DNA of 64,000 bases. Source: Salibaculum halophilum. GTDB taxonomy: Bacteria > Pseudomonadota > Alphaproteobacteria > Rhodobacterales > Rhodobacteraceae. Where the stretch lies: NCBI RefSeq assembly GCF_002094885.1, contig NZ_MSIT01000010.1, positions 1 through 64,000 on the forward strand, given 5' to 3'. Below are positions 61,051 through 64,000 of the stretch, in pieces. Position 1 is the first letter of the stretch. Each line of letters begins with the position of its first letter. A program made the position numbers and the translations under genes. A model generated the notes under the pieces. The model saw only the letters and a program-made list of their open reading frames with translations. It ran no database searches and had not been told where the DNA came from.

Positions 61051-62346
61051 ATGGCCTTTTTCAGCAAACTCAAGGACCGGTTGTTCAAGTCCTCCTCGAA
61101 GATCGAGGAGGGGCTGGACGCCATCGTCGAAGAGGGCGGCGTCGCCGAGGACGACCCCGCGCCGCAGGACCCGGCGCCCGATCCCGCGCCGGAGCCCGCC
61201 CCTGCTCCGGAGCCCGCGCCGGACCCCGCGCCCAACCCCCAGCCCGCGCCGGACCCCGAGCCAGTGCCCGAGCCGACGCCGGCACCCGACCCGGCCCCCG
61301 ATCCCGACCCGACGGCCCCGGAGCCGCCGCGGGAAGTGCCCCCGGCCCCCGCGCCAGCGCCGGGGTCGCCGCCGCCGGAACTGCCCGACGACCCGCCCCC
61401 CGAGATGCCGCAGCCCCTCGACGTGGCCGGGGCGGCGCAGACAGGCGATGCCGCGGCCAAGCCCGGCCTGCTGGGGCGCCTGCTGGGCCGGGGCGACAAG
61501 AAGACCGTGGTTCGGCGCGAACTGGACGATGACATGCTCGAACAGCTGGAGGAGCTGCTCATCACCGCTGACATGGGCGTCGATACCGCCCTGCGCGTCA
61601 CCGCGAACATGGCCGAGGGCCGGGTCGGCAAGAAGCTGTCGACCCCCGAGATCAAGGAATTGCTGGCCGCCGAGGTCGCCCGCGTCATGGAACCGGTGGC
61701 CCGGCCCATGCCGCTTTACCCGTCCAAGCCCCAGGTGGTGCTGGTGGTCGGGGTCAACGGCTCGGGCAAGACAACGACCATCGGCAAGCTGGCCAGCCAG
61801 TTCCGCGCCGCCGGAAAATCCGTGGTGATTGCCGCCGGCGACACCTTCCGCGCGGCGGCGGTGGAACAGCTGCAGGTCTGGGGCGACCGTGCCGGGGTTC
61901 CGGTGCTTACCGCGCCCGAGGGATCGGACCCGGCCAGCCTGGCTTGGGATGCCATGGACAAGGCCCAGAAAGACGGCGCCGACCTGCTGATGATCGACAC
62001 CGCCGGGCGGCTGCAGAACCGCGCCGACCTGATGGAGGAACTGGCCAAGATCGTCCGGGTCATCCGCAAGAAGGACGCGCAAGCGCCGCACAACACCCTG
62101 CTGGTGCTGGACGCGACAACGGGTCAGAACGCGCTGTCGCAGGTCCGGACCTTCCAGGAGCTTGCCGATGTCTCGGGCCTGGTGATGACCAAGCTGGACG
62201 GCACAGCCAAGGGCGGCGTTCTGGTGGCGCTGGCCGACCAGTTCGGCCTGCCGATCCACGCCATCGGCGTGGGCGAGAAGATCGACGACCTGGCCCCCTT
62301 CGACCCGCAGGACTTCGCCGCCGCTCTGACAGGGCTGGACCGGTGA
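61051..62346 (+). CDS. ftsY: Signal recognition particle receptor FtsY
   Basis: This 431-residue GTPase docks SRP-ribosome complexes at the membrane. MAFFSKLKDRLFKSSSKIEEGLD is a membrane-targeting amphipathic start. Residues about 37-125 are a low-complexity Pro/Ala/Asp/Glu repeat. The NG domain follows with GVNGSGKTTTIGKLA (P-loop), DTFRAAAVEQL, DTAGRLQN (G3), LDATTGQNAL and TKLDGTAKGG (G4/G5). The ATG at 61051 is chosen over 61021. It is coupled to the next gene by a GTGA overlap. Confidence 0.95.
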   Translation: MAFFSKLKDRLFKSSSKIEEGLDAIVEEGGVAEDDPAPQDPAPDPAPEPAPAPEPAPDPAPNPQPAPDPEPVPEPTPAPDPAPDPDPTAPEPPREVPPAPAPAPGSPPPELPDDPPPEMPQPLDVAGAAQTGDAAAKPGLLGRLLGRGDKKTVVRRELDDDMLEQLEELLITADMGVDTALRVTANMAEGRVGKKLSTPEIKELLAAEVARVMEPVARPMPLYPSKPQVVLVVGVNGSGKTTTIGKLASQFRAAGKSVVIAAGDTFRAAAVEQLQVWGDRAGVPVLTAPEGSDPASLAWDAMDKAQKDGADLLMIDTAGRLQNRADLMEELAKIVRVIRKKDAQAPHNTLLVLDATTGQNALSQVRTFQELADVSGLVMTKLDGTAKGGVLVALADQFGLPIHAIGVGEKIDDLAPFDPQDFAAALTGLDR

Positions 62347-63263
62347 GCCGCCAGCCCCCGCCGGCGCGGGCCAGGGCGATGCGGGGGCTGGCCCTGATCG
62401 CAGCCGTGGTCCTGGCCTGTCCTGCCTTGGCCGACCCGCCGATGCAGCGCGCGCAGTGCCGCGCGGCCCTGGCCGCCGGGGCGGCTCTCCTCGGGTTGGA
62501 TGAGGGCGACGTCCAGGCCGCGAAACAGGCGCGCCATGCGGTCACGCCGGACGGCTGGTGCCGCCTTTTCGGGGATGATCCGCAGCTAAGCGCGCCACCC
62601 TTTGCCAAGCTGGACTGGCGCGCCGAGGGGGTTGAGCGGCTGATCGAGGAAACGCGCCCGCCCGAGGCGCTGGAGCTGCGCATCACGGACTGGCGCATGC
62701 GACCGGGCGCGGCCGCCCCGCGCGCCGCGCCGGTGGACGTCGTGCTGTCCCTGCGCCACGTCGCCGACACGCGCCAGCTTATCGTGGAGAGCTTGCGGAT
62801 CAGTTCGGATACGGGCGACGCGCTGTTCGCGACGGCGGTGCTGGAGCGGGTGGATTTCTCGTCGCGCGCCATGGCGCAGGTCAGCATGGGCAGCGTGGCT
62901 CTCGGGCGCCTGACCGCGCGAATCAGGCTGAACGGCTGGGTCGAGACACGCGTTCTGCCGGCGATCGACATCACCGGTGACCCGCGCGACATCCGCCGGA
63001 TGGTCCGTGATGGGGCCGCGCGGCTGCCCGCCAGCCTGCTCGATTCGCGGGCGCGCGCGAACCTCGATGCCTTCGTCGCGGCACTGCCCGCGCCGCGCGG
63101 GACGCTGGAACTGGGCCTGCGCTCGGACAAGCGGGTCATGGTCTCTGGGCTGGCCGGGCTGCTGATCTACGGAAAGGCGATGAGCGGCAACGACCCCGCG
63201 GCGCTCTTCGACGGGGTGCGGGCCGAGGTGATCTGGACCCCGGACTCCGACCTGTCGGAGTGA
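62343..63263 (+). CDS. Exported protein of unknown function, coupled to ftsY
   Basis: This 306-residue protein (GTG start; an in-frame ATG at 62379 is an alternative) has a signal peptide with LALIAAVVLACPALADPP and two Cys residues in the mature N-terminus (AQCRAALAAG..., GWCRLFGDD). The rest is a mixed helix/strand domain with no motif I recognise. It overlaps ftsY (GTGA) and is followed immediately by an EamA transporter, so the three are one coupled run. Confidence 0.65.
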   Translation: MSRQPPPARARAMRGLALIAAVVLACPALADPPMQRAQCRAALAAGAALLGLDEGDVQAAKQARHAVTPDGWCRLFGDDPQLSAPPFAKLDWRAEGVERLIEETRPPEALELRITDWRMRPGAAAPRAAPVDVVLSLRHVADTRQLIVESLRISSDTGDALFATAVLERVDFSSRAMAQVSMGSVALGRLTARIRLNGWVETRVLPAIDITGDPRDIRRMVRDGAARLPASLLDSRARANLDAFVAALPAPRGTLELGLRSDKRVMVSGLAGLLIYGKAMSGNDPAALFDGVRAEVIWTPDSDLSE

Positions 63264-64000
63264 GCGACTGGCTCCTCTCCATCGCCGGAACGCCGCAGGG
63301 GGGGCTCTGGGCGTCGCTGCTGGCGCTGCTGTCGGCCATTGCGCACGCCGGGTTCGGCGCCCTGCAGAAAGGCCGCCACGACCCCTGGATCATGCGGGGG
63401 GCCATCGACGGCTGGCTGGTGGTCATCTCGGCCCCGGTGGCGCTGTTCCTCGTGCCCTGGCCCACGCCGCGGACCTTTGCCATCCTCGCCGGGGCGCTTG
63501 TCGTGCATTTCCTCTACAAGCTCGCCGTGGCGCTGGCCTACGAGCGGGCCGCCTACACGGTGGTCTACCCGATGATCCGGGGCACCGGCCCGCTGGTCAC
63601 CGTCATGGCGGCGGGCCTGCTGTTCGGGGAACGCTTCACGCCGCTGCAATGGGCGGGCCTGGCCTGCCTGTCGGGGGGCATGGCGCTGCTGGCGCTGCGC
63701 AACATGGCCGCCGACGCGGTGGACCCGGCCGGCGCGCGCCGCGGGCTGGTCTGGGCGCTGCTGGGGGGCCTGCTGGTGGCTGTCTACACCGTCTACGACG
63801 CCTGGGGCATCCGGCAATCGCCGGACCCGTTCACCTTTCTGGCCTGGTTCTTTTTCATCACCGCGCTGGATTTTCCGGTGCTGGCCTGGGTGCGGTATCG
63901 CCGCCTCGGCGCGCCGGGCGGGGTCGCATCGCTCTTGCGCCGCGGCCTTGCCGGGGCGCTAATCGCCTGGGTCAGCTTCGGCGGCGTCATGCTGGCCACG
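63260..64000 (+). CDS. EamA/DMT-superfamily transporter (cut by the right window edge)
   Basis: GTG at 63260 overlaps the stop of the exported protein (GTGA). I translated 247 codons with no stop to base 64000. The product has at least seven hydrophobic segments, an N-terminal EamA repeat ending with AAGLLFGERFTPLQWAGLACLSGGMALL, and the beginning of a second repeat (LVWALLGGLLVAVYTVYDAWG). The C-terminus is missing, so orthology is uncertain. The substrate is unknown; it is the third EamA transporter in the window. Confidence 0.8.
   Translation, partial: MSDWLLSIAGTPQGGLWASLLALLSAIAHAGFGALQKGRHDPWIMRGAIDGWLVVISAPVALFLVPWPTPRTFAILAGALVVHFLYKLAVALAYERAAYTVVYPMIRGTGPLVTVMAAGLLFGERFTPLQWAGLACLSGGMALLALRNMAADAVDPAGARRGLVWALLGGLLVAVYTVYDAWGIRQSPDPFTFLAWFFFITALDFPVLAWVRYRRLGAPGGVASLLRRGLAGALIAWVSFGGVMLAT

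Overview
This 64 kb window is high-GC, densely packed chromosomal DNA from an alphaproteobacterium, most likely of the Rhodobacterales/Roseobacter lineage. The evidence is the set of gene families: dnaG next to rpoD, a CarD-type regulator after the seven-iron ferredoxin fdxA, a SUV3-like helicase followed by an S4-domain protein, and a KpsC/KpsS capsule set. The His tRNA also has A73 and no G-1, an alphaproteobacterial trait. I see no rRNA, CRISPR array, transposase, integrase or phage gene. Most of the window is core genome, so the accessory signals are few and local. No stretch over about 300 bases lacks a gene or RNA.

Layout. 1-5.4 kb: RluB-type pseudouridine synthase (cut by the left edge), tadA, a ceramidase-family membrane protein, gatC-gatA, an excalibur-type lipoprotein and a peptidoglycan amidase. 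5.4-8.7 kb: RNase P RNA with its own promoter, ppsA and rpmG. 8.7-16.6 kb: guanine deaminase; mgtE with 5-formyl-THF cyclo-ligase; then a coupled YmdB-like phosphoesterase, SLC13 permease and EamA transporter, facing a glutamine amidotransferase. 16.6-24.1 kb: a second SLC13 permease, an active-site-altered HisA paralogue, yebC, a membrane-anchored STAND (NB-ARC/TPR) ATPase, a LysE/ArgO exporter and an EamA transporter. 24.1-29.7 kb: dnaG, rpoD, a HlyU-family protein, yjbQ and an SDR.

29.9-36.9 kb: nrdR-ribD and ribE, separated by an oppositely oriented capsule cassette (kpsS, export lipoprotein, kpsC). 36.9-41.6 kb: two near-identical 24-bp palindromes, a LysR regulator facing a 48-codon ORF translationally coupled to a methyltransferase, a broken TPR gene and a small conserved protein. 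41.6-45.3 kb: tRNA-His, an RluD-type synthase, rpoH, a Gfo/Idh/MocA oxidoreductase and a DUF4389 protein. 45.6-51.3 kb (minus strand): pepF, ATP-dependent DNA ligase with a ligase-associated MBL exonuclease, an alpha/beta hydrolase and an SCP2 protein. 51.4-64 kb: TPR protein, SUV3-like helicase, S4 protein, fdxA, carD, purD, xseA, a secreted protein, an AlkB-family monooxygenase, ftsY and a coupled exported protein plus an EamA transporter cut by the right edge.

Adjacent same-strand genes often overlap as ATGA or GTGA, implying translational coupling. The signals most worth following up are: the HisA paralogue lacking a catalytic Asp; the membrane STAND ATPase; the LysR/48-codon ORF/methyltransferase unit; the twice-broken TPR gene; a mosaic intergenic repeat family with hairpins; paired GTCGAC-centred palindromes; a GANTC cluster in front of rpoD; and a probable attenuator or small RNA in front of carD. 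I could not run any homology search, fold prediction or composition statistics.
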